Origin: Pseudopithomyces maydicus | Lineage: Eukaryota > Ascomycota > Dothideomycetes > Pleosporales > Didymosphaeriaceae | Direction of reading: 5' to 3' | NCBI GenBank assembly: GCA_026873275.1 | Contig: JANTUC010000008.1 | Coordinates: forward strand, 930,001-994,000 | DNA length: 64,000 bases | Shown here: positions 33,536 to 44,411 of the stretch, piece after piece | Numbering within the stretch: position 1 is the stretch's first letter | Layout: every line of letters begins with the position of its first letter | Program-made: the position numbers and the translations under genes | Notes under the pieces: model-generated | Databases searched by the model: none | Seen by the model: only the letters and a program-made list of their open reading frames with translations | Told to the model about the DNA's origin: nothing

Positions 33536-34137
33536 GCATGTTTGTGGAGCCTCGGTACGATATGTGTCATACTACATTTCTCCTGTACAACGCCGCCGAC
33601 TCCACTCCTGCGCCGACGGCTTGCGCAGAATAGATAGACCTCTAGCCTGCAACTCACTTTACTACCTTTATTTCTGTATTTTTTATCCACTCTCTACTAT
33701 ACACTGCTAAAGGACATTCTATCTCCTTTAATCCTTGCTATTACAAGCAGGCTATTATTATGCATGTCACCTATAGTCTGGGACCTAATATCTCCTAATA
33801 AAAGTGCTAGCATCGCGCTAATGAAATATATATAACAATATAAAAGATTTAAACAAACTTTATAAAAGTTATATTAATATGATTATAGGATAGTTGAGCT
33901 AAATAATTTAAACTATTAAGATTAATTATATAGTAGGTGTTAGTATAACAGCGGGCAATAGGTCCTTCTATATTATATATTATAAAGTTATTATTATTAT
34001 TAATAGCTATTAGGCCATATTAGAACTAGCCTATTTAGAAAAAATTCTATATATATTATATATTTACCCTACTCTATAAAGAGGATAAGTATTATTATTA
34101 TTTATTAATTCTACCTACTATCTTTTTACTATTAATT
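33536..34137. other. Boundary into AT-rich, RIP-affected DNA
   Basis: The first 170 bp are ordinary 3' flank. From about 33700 composition falls abruptly to TA-rich sequence with almost no CpA or CpG. No recognisable element remains in this stretch. Confidence 0.6.
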
Positions 34138-34759
34138 TATTATAAGGGATTCCTACTTACCTAGTTTATATAAGGGCAGGTAGGCTTCTTAGGAGCCTTA
34201 TAGGTATTTAGTAGTTAAGTAATAATTAGGTAATAAGTGATATAAATATCCCTATCTTATTATTAAAAGTAAAATAACTATCTTCTATAAAGGCTAATAA
34301 TTTTTAATTATAAAAAAGAGCTTTAATTTAGCTATAAGTAAGTATATAAAAATATATAAGAAGTTAACTATAAAGAATAAAAAATATATAAAAAGTATTT
34401 TAAACTATATATTATTCTATCTATTCTTTACTATTCCTAAACCTACTAGTCTACTCTTATAAGTTCTATTTACTTAATAAAAATAATTCTCTTTACTCTT
34501 ATAGATCCTATCTTTTAAATAAAAATAATTACTTTATTTTTATAAATTTTATCTTTTTAGCAGGAGTAACTACTCTATTTTTATTAAAATTTAATACTTT
34601 TAAGATCTTATATTCTTAATAAAATTATAATTATATAATATATCATTTAGCTGGCCCCGCTATCTAGTATATAATTAATTATTACTTTTACTTTAATTAT
34701 TAGTATTTTATATATAATTCTTTCTTGCTATCTTACAGTTTCTTATTATAATTATAATA
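34138..34759 (-). repeat. RIP-mutated family-B LTR (3' LTR of relic R)
   Basis: 622 bp, the same length as the intact B LTRs, and alignable by eye end to end in reverse orientation. For example TGTTACAAGGGG of the reversed LTR reads TATTATAAGGGA here. Differences are C-to-T or G-to-A, mostly at CpA and CpG. Confidence 0.9.
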
Positions 34760-35371
34760 TTACCCCTCTATTTAAGGTTATCGTTTTAATAGCCTATACT
34801 TATTATTATAGTATAATTTACTAGTGTTATAATTACTTCTATAATAATTATAGCTATAAAAGTAAGGATTTTTATAATATTATTTTTTCTTATTTTTATT
34901 CTTTGTTTACCTAACTATACCTAAGGTACTAAAATTATTATTAATTAAGAGATATTATACGTGTACTAATAAAATTTATTATTATAATTTAGTAATACTA
35001 ATAAAATATACTTATTACATTAAAAAGAAAGTTCTAAAGTATTTTATAAATACTTCTATTAGGGAGTATACTACGTGTATTATAGTTTATACAGAGTATA
35101 ATTTTTAAATTCTTAAAAAAGAGTAGGAGCGCGTTTAAATAATAAAATATTAAAAATATATTAAGTTTTTAATTACTAAAGCGAAGACTACTTATTTAAA
35201 ACTTAAAATTATTTAGGCTAAGGAGGAGGAGTAGGCCTTTAATTATATATAATACCTATATAATTAATATAATAAAGACCTTAGAGAAGGAGGCTTTAAA
35301 AAATAGAGTTATTATTATTTTTATAATACTACTTATACTATTAATTAATTTAAGCTAGTTATAAACTAATC
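34760..35371 (-). mobile_element. Relic R, 3' part: RIP-mutated end of a family-B element, including its antisense ORF
   Basis: This stretch aligns by eye with the reverse complement of B from just left of its 3' LTR back to about 57835. The region matching B's antisense ORF lies on the plus strand here from about 34917, but stops destroy the frame. The alignment ends exactly at the solo LTR with TAATC, the complement of the GATTA at which the other half of R ends at 51665. It therefore supplies the part of R missing beyond 51665. Confidence 0.88.
35367..35371. repeat. Target-site duplication TAATC, partner now at 51661-51665 in inverted form
   Basis: The five bases left of the B LTR at 35372. 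They do not match the bases right of that LTR (TGTAT) but are the reverse complement of GATTA at 51661-51665. Confidence 0.85.
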
Positions 35372-35993
35372 TGTTACAAGGGGTTCCTACTTACCTGGTC
35401 CGTGTAAGGGCAGGCAGGCTTCTCGGGAGCCTTGCGGGTATTCAGTGGTCGAGTGACGGTTAGGCAACGGGTGATGCGAATATCCCTATCTTGCTGCTAA
35501 AAGCAAGACAACTATCTTCTGTGAAGGCTGATGATTCTTGATTGCAAAGAAGAGCTTCGATTTAGCTATGAGCGAGTATGCGAAGATACATAAGAAGTTG
35601 ACTACGAAGAATAGGAAATGTACAGAGAGCGTCCTAGACTATATACCATTCTGTCCATCCTTCGCTGTCCCCGGACCTACCGGTCTGCTCCCGTAGGTTC
35701 CGTCTGCTTGGCGGGAGCAACTCCCTTTGCTCCCGTAGATCCTGTCCTTCGGACGGGAGCAATCGCTCTGCTCCCATGAATTCTGTCTTCTTAGCGGGAG
35801 CAACTGCTCTGCTCCCGCCAAGACCTGGTGCTCCCGGGATCTCGCGTTCTTGGCGGGATCACGGTCACGTGATGCGTCGTCTAGCTGGCCCCGCTGTCTA
35901 GCGTATGGCTGACCATCACCTTTGCCTTGGTCGCTGGCGTCCTGCATGTAATTCTTTCCTGCTGTCTTACGGTTTCTTGTCGTGATCGTAACA
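35372..35993 (-). repeat. Intact family-B LTR in reverse orientation (solo LTR, inversion breakpoint)
   Basis: 622 bp, TG...CA ends, with no difference seen by eye from the two LTRs of element B. It carries none of the RIP changes around it. There is no internal element beside it and its flanks do not form a duplication, which marks it as a recombined LTR. Confidence 0.92.
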
Positions 35994-36450
35994 TGTATAT
36001 TATCTATGCCTTAACGTTATATGGACTTAAAGGAGGCTAAGGGGTCTTATACTAAGTATTAAATAAATTTAATACTTAATTTATCTTGTTGAAATTGAAT
36101 TTATTTTGATTAATTATTGTGAAAAAACTAGTTAATAAATATATAAAGCTTTTTTAATATATTTATTAATATAGAACTAGTTTTAAAATAAAATAAAAAA
36201 AACTAGATTTTATACGCTAAAAAAAATTATAAATAATTATATTTTATACTTTTTTCTACCCTAAAATCACTGCCAAATCTACCCCCTAAAAGATTATATA
36301 AGCCAGCTAGACGCTAGACCTAAAAAGATCTTCCAGATTTTCTCTATTTTTTTATTATTTTTTCATATTTTTATCTAATTATTTGATAGAGTTATAAGCT
36401 TTTAAAAACTATTAAAAAAACAATTACGCTTTTAATCTGTCACCCTACTG
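35994..36450 (+). mobile_element. Detached end of a Tc1/mariner relic: transposase C-terminus and terminal inverted repeat
   Basis: Starting at TGTAT the plus strand reads CILSMP, one stop codon attributable to RIP, then RYMDLKEAKGSYTKY and a stop: the usual end of a Tc1 transposase. The rest of that transposase lies at 59061-60273 on the other strand. The element end is a 28-bp repeat at 36423-36450 followed by TA. The same 28 bp occur at 60698-60725 in the same orientation, whereas one transposon should have them inverted. Confidence 0.85.
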
Positions 36451-38447
36451 TATATAAGCGCAGTGTGAATGCGGGAGCTTTATAAATTAAAATTAAGGGG
36501 TTAATAAAAATAGCGATTAGGTATAAGTTAATAAAAGGATACTAAATAATAGATTTAGTAAAGAAATATTAAATTTAAAAATATATAAAAAGAGGGGTTA
36601 AATTAAAAAAAAGGTCTATAGAGTAGTGATTAAAAAATAAAATATTTTACTTATTTATAGATTAGGTAATTATTAGGCGATAGTAAAGGGTAAGTAAAAG
36701 TATAAATAGAGACTAAAATTAAAAGAATAGTAGATAAAAAAGATTTTTTTATTATTTATTTTATTTTCTTCTATTTTATAAACTTATTAACTATTTTTAT
36801 TAATACTCTAACTCTAGTTATCTATTTTAAAGTGCTAGTTATCCTTAATACCTACTTAAAATTTAAAAAAATAATATACTAAAAATAAATTAAAAAAATA
36901 ATCTATAAAGCGAAAGACTACTAAATAAATACTATTTATAAAAAATACCCCTTCTATTATAATTACTATAATATTAAGTTAAAACTAAGAGAGCCCTAAG
37001 GAGCGCGCTACGCGGTTAAATAATAATTAATAAATAATATTATAAAAGTTTAATAATTCAGCTAACTATTAATAATATATTCTATTAAGTAAAAATTTAA
37101 TTATTAGTAATTATTTATACGCCGCTTATTAGTAGTTACTAATTATATATTAAAAGACTTATTAAAAAATTCTATATATATATAGTAATAACTTTATAAA
37201 ATTTATTACTATTATTATAGCGCTAGGAAGACATATTAAGCAGAATTAAAAAATAATTTAATTTTTAAGGGATTCTTAGTATTAATAAAGGTCTATTTAT
37301 AGGTCTAGGATGTACAGACCTTAAAAGAGAAATATATAAAAAAGATAATTAATATACTTAAAAAGATAGAAGAGCGTTAGGGCCTTAACCTAATTAATAA
37401 TATTATATAATTCTACTCTTTATAGTTATAAGCGCAGCGTAATACTCTAATTAGACTATAGTATATTATATTTTAAATTAAAAATTTAATAAGCGTCTAT
37501 TAGTTTCTATTTACCTAAATTATATATTAACTAAATAAGAGCTAGATATTAAAATCTAGAATTAATAAAATATAGTACCTTATTATTATAAATATTTAAA
37601 AGATTAGGGCTATTTTTATAGCAATTTAAAAGAAGGCTAGTAAAGATAAAATAGATAACTTTAATTAATTAAGAGCTATATTTAACCTCTTAAATTTTTA
37701 GTATATAAATAAATTACTGTAAGACTTAAAAAAGCTAAAGAGATAATAATCCCCTATAAAGGAGTTTAAAAATAGATAGTAATTTTAATTTTATTTAAAG
37801 AACTTATTTTTACTTATCTTAATTAGCCTCTAAAAAGGAGAGAAATTTATAAAAATAAGTCTAAAATAGATCCTTTTTATTCTTTAATTAAGAGTTTAGT
37901 AAGTCTTTAAATATTTATTATAATAACTAGCTTAATTTCACTCTATACTACCTAAATAATAAAATAGGCTATAGAATTTTTATAAAATTTATTTATAAGC
38001 CTAGCTAAAAAGCGTATATAGAAAACTGTTCTTTTTTATAAAATATTACTATTATCTATAATAAAGGCAGTATTAAATTATCCGCCTATAATAGGCGCTC
38101 TTACTTTACTTACTCTATTTAACTTAGAAATAATTAGTAATATAACTCTAATAATAGAGAATATATAATTTTAATTAATAAATACAGTAGAATTAGATAT
38201 AAATAGGCTTCTATAAATTATAAAAAATATAATATACCTAAATAACTACTATATAGTACTCTAAAACCTCTTTTAGCTGCTATTTATTAGGTTAATATTA
38301 AATAGTATAATAATTAAAAAAATAGTATATATAAAGTATTAAGTGCCTAATTATATAAAAAGTACTTATATTTTATTCCTTAATAATATTGCGCAGGATT
38401 AGGAGGACAAATTAATAGTATATAATTATATAGTATAAGAGGGTACC
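36451..38447. other. AT-rich RIP relic, not identified
   Basis: About 2 kb with stops in all frames and very low CpA and CpG content. It may be the internal part of the element whose LTR follows at 38448, since AGAGGGTACC just before that LTR could be a worn polypurine tract. No domain can be read. Confidence 0.4.
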
Positions 38448-38962
38448 TGTCACAGGGCACACTCTATAATCCCGTGGACTAAGGGTGTGCGCGTTAGGGT
38501 ATAGTAAGTTAAAAGGAGTGGACGGGTAAGTATAAGTTATATAAGTTAAATATTAATTAATATAATAAGATTATTATTACTAAATACTTAATAGTAATTT
38601 TTACTACAGAAGCAAGATACAGTAGAACTAAATTAAGGATTAATAATAAAAACTAGCTAAAATAAATAGTTATTATTATATACTTATAAGTATAAACTAG
38701 CTCTATAGGCTCTATAGCTCTATACTTTATAAAATTATAAAGCTATAGAGTCTAGCTTTATAGGTTCTATTTTATTAGGTTTATAAAGCCTTAGTTATAT
38801 AATCCCTATATATTTATATTATACTTTACTCTTAAGTTATACTCTTAGTATTCCTTATCTATATTAGAGTTATCCAGCCTAGTATACTCCACCAGGTTTT
38901 ATTAGTTAACTCTATCTTAGTTAGAACCTTCCTGTCCCTATTACGGCGCAGTGGCCGTAACA
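38448..38962 (+). repeat. RIP-affected LTR of an unassigned retrotransposon (family D) inserted in relic R's LTR
   Basis: A 515-bp block starting TGTCACAGGG and ending CCGTAACA. It abuts relic R's LTR, which lacks its first 103 bp, so D appears to have inserted there. The matching 5' end was not found. Orientation is inferred from a purine-rich stretch to its left. Confidence 0.55.
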
Positions 38963-39481
38963 GGCCAGCTAAATAATATATTATATAATTATAATCCCGC
39001 TAAGAACGTAAGATCCTAAGAGTACTAAATTTTAATAAGAGTAGAATAGTTACTCTTACTAAAAAGATAGAATTTATAAAAATAGAGTAATTACTTCTAT
39101 CTAAAGGATAGAATTTATAAGAGTAAAGGGAGTTATTTTTACTAAGTAAATAGAATTTATAAAAATAGACTAGTAGGTCTAGGAATAGCGAAGGATAGAT
39201 AAAATAATATATAATTTAAAACACTCTTTATATATTTCTTATTTTTTATAATTAACTTTTTATATATCTTTATATACTTATTTATAGCTAAATTAAAGCT
39301 CTTCTTTATAATTAAGAATTATTAGCCTTTATAAAAGATAGTTATTTTACTTTTAGCAATAAAATAGGAATATTTATATTATTTATTACCTAATTATTAT
39401 TTAATTACTAAATATTTATAAGACTCCTAAGAAGCCTGCCTACCCTTATATAAACTAAATAAATAGGAACCCCTTATAATA
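38963..39481 (+). repeat. Truncated 5' LTR of relic R (family B)
   Basis: 519 bp matching bases 104-622 of the B LTR (51769-52287), with pervasive C-to-T and G-to-A changes. It ends CCCCTTATAATA where B has CCCCTTGTAACA. Confidence 0.88.
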
Positions 39482-42400
39482 TTTTAACTACCTAAAGGTT
39501 TAAGTTAATATAGTAATCTTAATAAGCTCTATAGATTTATAGGCTCTTAGTAGAAGTACTACTTTTAAACTTATAATAAATTTAGTAATAATATTAGCGG
39601 CCTAAGCCGCGGAGATAAAGGAATTCTATATATAAATAATAGCCCTAATAGCTACTGCGTAAGAATAGGTATAAGTATTATTTTAAGCCTAAATAAGGCC
39701 TGTAGTAAAAGTACCCTTTAAAGTAACTAAATATTATAATAAAGGGAAGACCAGACTTAAGACGTTCCTTACTAATATAGAATTATATTATTATTATAAT
39801 AGTAAGATTTTCAGCACTAACTAAACTAAAGTCTTAATAATAAAAATATATATAAAAGGAAAAGCTGCTAAATAATTCTAATTTTTTATTAATAATTATT
39901 TAGCTTATAAAGATAAATCGTATAAGTAAGATAATGCTACTAAAAAAGTCTTTAAATTCTAAGATAGGTTTAAAGAACAGATTAAAATTATATTTAAGGA
40001 AGTTAATAAAGATAAAAAGGCAGAATAATAAATATAATATTTTAAATAAACTAAGTTCGCCAGCGAATATTTATTAAAGTTTAAATAATTATAAGCTAAA
40101 ATAAACTAAGATAATGTCCCGCTTTAGGCTATATATTATAATAGACTAAAGAAATTAGTTAAGAATAAATTAATATATTATAACTAATTAGATAACCTAG
40201 AAGAATTTATTAAATTAGTAGTTTATATTAATAATAGGCTATATAAATAATACCTAAAAAAGAAGAAATTAGGAAGGCTAGTATTTAGCTAGAAGACTAA
40301 TATAAAGAAAGCTTATAATTATAATAAGCGAGATAAAGATAGGAATATTATAATAATTAATAAAGCCTATAAAAAACGATAATAAAAAAAGGATAAGTAT
40401 AATTATAAAAATAATAGACTATCTAATAAAAAAAGATAATAATAATATAATAAAAAAGTCTATCTAGAATATAAAGAGCTGGGATATTTTATATACAATT
40501 ATACTATAAGAAATAAAATTAAAGGGAAATAATTATAAGTAATATAGGTATAAATAGCCTCTATTGTAAAAGAAAATAGTAAAATTTTAGAATTAAAATA
40601 TAAGTTACTATAAATATAGCTATACTTAACCCTATAAAAAAAGAAATTTAGGAATAGATATTAAGGGATATTTATTAGCTATATAGAAGTAGAATATACT
40701 ATACTAAAAATTATAATAAAAGAGTCTAAATCTACAGAAATATATATAAATAGATATTAGTACTTACAGACTAATACTAAAAAGTAGTTAATAATTTATA
40801 TAATTAAATTTAGATCTAGATTTAATATAAAAGTATTAAATAGTATTTATACTATTAAGAAAAGTGTAAGACTTATAATAAAATAAGAGATAATATTTAG
40901 CAGCGACCTAAAGACTCTATTTATAAATATATTTACTTAGAGGATTGCTAAATAATAATATACTATTAATATAGTTAGGAAAATTAGAAAAAAACCCACT
41001 TTTAAAAAGGATAAATAAGGTACTATAATAATACTTACTAGATCTACTATAAATATAAATATACTATAAAATAGTGGCTATAGAGTCTAATTTATAAATA
41101 TACTTTAAGAGTAAATATGTGCAATACCAATTATAAAATAAATTATAATATGGTACACTAAGATATTACTTACTAAAAGGATTATAAAAGGAAATACTTT
41201 ATATATTATTATATAAAAAAAGAGTAAAATGCCGCTTACCTAGAGAGGAACTTAAAGGAACTAAGTAATATTAATAATAAGTTAGGAAACTAGTATACTA
41301 CTAGAAAATAAATTATATTAGTAAAGGCGCCCCTATAAAGGTTTATAGAATAGATTAGAATAATAACCTATATATTAAGAAAGAAATTATAATTAAAGGA
41401 TATTAAGTAATAGTACTTATAAATTCTAGAACTACTAAATATCTAATCTCCTCTAAAGTAGTAGAAAAGTATAAGCTGCTCTACTAGAATAAAATAATAC
41501 TTATTTAGGTAAAAATAGTAGATAAAATATTCTCTTAAGAATATAGTAAAGGCTAATTATATTTTAAAATAATATTGTTACCTATTAGTCTAGATAAACT
41601 CTAAAACTAATATAGTTTTACTATAATAAACTTAGAAAGCCTAAAAGTAATTATTAATTATAATTAATTATTAAAGTATAATCCTATTATTAATTAATAA
41701 AAGAAAATAATACACAGCTAAGAACTTATAGTTAAAGTTATTAATATAAGGAAGTTATAAGTACACCTAAAGGTTTAGTATATACTTTAAAGAAAGGGAA
41801 TTAGTAAAAAAAATTATATAATAGATATTATATTATAAGATTGCGAGAATCTATAAAAAGGATTCTTAAAAAGTAAATATTATTTAAATATAAAGGAGTA
41901 AGCTCTAAAAGGAGGGGTAAAAAACTTTATTTATATTTTAAGAATATTAAGATTTTATAGAATTTTTTTATAAGAAAGACAGCGAAACACTTTTAGAATA
42001 CTAAAAATAGGATTATAAAATTTATTTATAAGAAGGTATAAAGCTATATCTAGAATAATTATAATTATTATTATAAAATTAATAAGAAGAACTAATAGAA
42101 TAGCTAAAGAAAAACTTAAAATAAAAATTTATATAGTCTAGTAAGAGCCTAATGGCCTCTACTATACTATTTATATTAAAGAAGAACGGACGACTCTAAC
42201 TATATATAGATTATTAATAATTAAATAATAAAATTATTAAGAACTAATATTTACTATTATTAATAATAGAGCTTATAGATTGTCTCTAGAGAGCTAAATA
42301 ATTTATAAAGTTTAATATATAAGATAGCTTTTATCGTATCTATATAGTTAAAGAATATAAATAAATAACTGTATTTTAAATACGCTATAGATTATATAAA

Positions 42401-43310
42401 TTTATAATTATACTAATAGAATTTATAAATACCCTAGTAATGTTCTAAGTAGTAGTAAATAAAATACTATATAAATACTTAGATATATTCTATATAGTAT
42501 ATCTAGATAATATACTAGTATACTCTAAAAGAATGCTTAAAAAACATATATAATATATATAAAAAGTACTAAAAAAGATAAAAGAATACTAGTTATTTTT
42601 ATATTTAAATAAATGTGAGTTCTACACAATAAAAATTAAGTACTTAGAATTTATTATTTTAAGAGAAGGGATCGCTATAGACTTTAAAAAGGTAACTATA
42701 ATATAAAAATAATTATAATTTAAATTAGTAAAGGATATCTAGTCCTTTCTAAAATTTACTAACTTCTACTAAAAATTTATTATTAATTATTCTAAGATAA
42801 CGGCACCCTTAATAGAGATTATAAAAAAAGAAGTAGAATTTAAGTAAAAAGAGAAATAATATATAGTATTTAAAAGCTTAAAAAAGCTATTTCTTTTAAT
42901 ATTTCTTTTATAAATATTTAACCTGCAGAGGAAAATCTAAATTAAAATAAATATATTTAATTATATACTTAGAGTAGTATTTATATAATAGTATAAGGAT
43001 AGGAAATAGAGACTAGTATTTTTTTATTTATAAAAGTTTTTTAGAGCGGAACTAAACTATAATATTTATAATAAGGAACTACTAGGGGTAGTAAATATTT
43101 TTAAATAATAGGAAATATAGCTTATAGGAGCGCTTATAAAAATTAAGATATAAATAGACTATATAAATTTTACTAGCTTTATATTAATAAAGAAACTTAA
43201 CTAGTAATAAATATAATAGATAAAATTTTTTATAAACTTTAATTTTATAATCTACCACCGCCTAGGGACCCTTAATAGAGTGATAAATACCTTAAATAGA
43301 AGGATTAATC
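39482..43310 (+). mobile_element. Relic R internal region, gag to RNase H, RIP-destroyed
   Basis: Aligns by eye with B from just after its 5' LTR to about 56280. Nearly every Gln, Arg and Trp codon open to RIP is now a stop, so gag and pol are dead. It is interrupted by element A after GGATTAATC at 43310 and resumes at 50119. Confidence 0.88.
43306..43310. repeat. Target-site duplication TAATC, left of element A
   Basis: It matches TAATC at 50114-50118 on the other side of element A. A 5-bp duplication is usual for Ty3/gypsy integrases. Confidence 0.9.
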
Positions 43311-43827
43311 TGTTATGACCACGAGGGTAGCTAGTCCTAGAGGTTAAGGTTGGTTCTCGGGCAGGAGCAACTTACGGAGGGAGAAGGGTTATCGACTGCG
43401 TGAGCGGGTCGATGGGGTAGTCGGTATCGGTATCACGAATGATACTAAATCAACAAGGAGGCCTGAGTGAATCCAAATGATAGATTGATAAACAGGTTGA
43501 ACACGAGTATCTAGTAGGATACTCGAGTCTCTATATACATGACTAGTCCCATGAGTCCCATTGTCCCATGAGTCCCAAAATCCCATAAGTCCCAAAATCC
43601 CATAAGTCCCAAAATCCCGTATTCGCGCGTAACTGTGCCTTATTGGCTCCCGTATCTTTACTCGTCCCATAAGTCCCAAGATCCCGTGCGGGACTTTGGT
43701 CCGTGCGTTACATGCGACGGTTGGGACTGGTGTTGGTCACGTGTTCTAAGCGACCTGGGATCCGGCGGCTAGGAGCAGAAGTGGTTATGATAACGAGCTC
43801 CTGCCCCACTTCGCGCGGATCGTAACA
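43311..43827 (-). repeat. Element A 3' LTR
   Basis: 517 bp, TGTTATGACC...CGTAACA. It has tandem TCCCATAAGTCCCAAAA units at about 43550-43620. A 96-codon frame within is repeated unchanged in the other LTR. Confidence 0.93.
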
Positions 43828-43845
43828 TCATCTCCTCCTCTCTAT
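43828..43845 (-). other. Element A polypurine tract
   Basis: On the minus strand the bases just upstream of the 3' LTR read AGAGAGGAGGAGATGA, the usual site for plus-strand DNA priming. Confidence 0.65.
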
Positions 43846-43857
43846 CCTCATGTCCTC

Positions 43858-44406
43858 ATGAGTGCACCGAAATCCCGTTCCGCCCAGTTCCGTCATCGTC
43901 AAGCCGATCGTCTCGAGAAGGACGCCGTTTACGTTATGGTCGCTTGCACGTACTGTGTCAAGAAGTCGTTGCCTTGTCGTCTGTCGTCCTTGCACAAGAA
44001 GTGCACGAACTGCGTGAGGTTCGGCATTCAGAAATGTGAACCGGAGGAGGTGCCTTTGCCTGATTATTCCAAGATTGATCAGGAGATGGAGCGTTTAGAA
44101 AAGTTGGAAGCAGAAGAAGAGGCGAAGTTGCGTGTTGAAGAGGAGTTGGCGGAAGCTGCCTTACTGCGTGCGCGGCAGGCTCGCGAGAAGATGAGCCGTC
44201 TGCGGAAGCAGCGCAAGCTTCTTCGACAGAAAGAACAAGAATTGTTCGACAAAGGAATGTCGACTATAGACGAGTTGGAGCGCTTAGAAGCGCAGGAGGA
44301 GTTAGCGTCGGCGGCTGCTTCTGTCAATCCACAGGCTGCCTTAGGAGCCGAGGTGGTTGACTGGTCCTTTGTTTGGGGGTCCCCTGGTCCTCTTGCTGGC
44401 GCCTAA
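43858..44406 (+). CDS. Element A antisense ORF: six-Cys Zn2Cys6-like cluster plus coiled coil
   Basis: 182 residues on the strand opposite gag-pol, starting 31 bp inside the 3' LTR. Its stop lies 5 bp from the pol stop, so the two frames are tail to tail. A basic N-terminus (about 1-25) leads to a cluster with spacing C-x2-C-x6-C-x8-C-x2-C-x7-C (about 30-60), which fits the fungal binuclear zinc pattern. Residues 70-150 are a strong Glu/Arg/Leu/Lys coiled coil. Element B has an ORF of the same layout in the same place. A DNA- or RNA-binding dimer is plausible, but its function is unknown to me. The frame is intact while RIP has destroyed neighbouring relics. It could be expressed from the LTR or the short spacer. 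Confidence 0.72.
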   Translation: MSAPKSRSAQFRHRQADRLEKDAVYVMVACTYCVKKSLPCRLSSLHKKCTNCVRFGIQKCEPEEVPLPDYSKIDQEMERLEKLEAEEEAKLRVEEELAEAALLRARQAREKMSRLRKQRKLLRQKEQELFDKGMSTIDELERLEAQEELASAAASVNPQAALGAEVVDWSFVWGSPGPLAGA

Positions 44407-44411
44407 GTATG

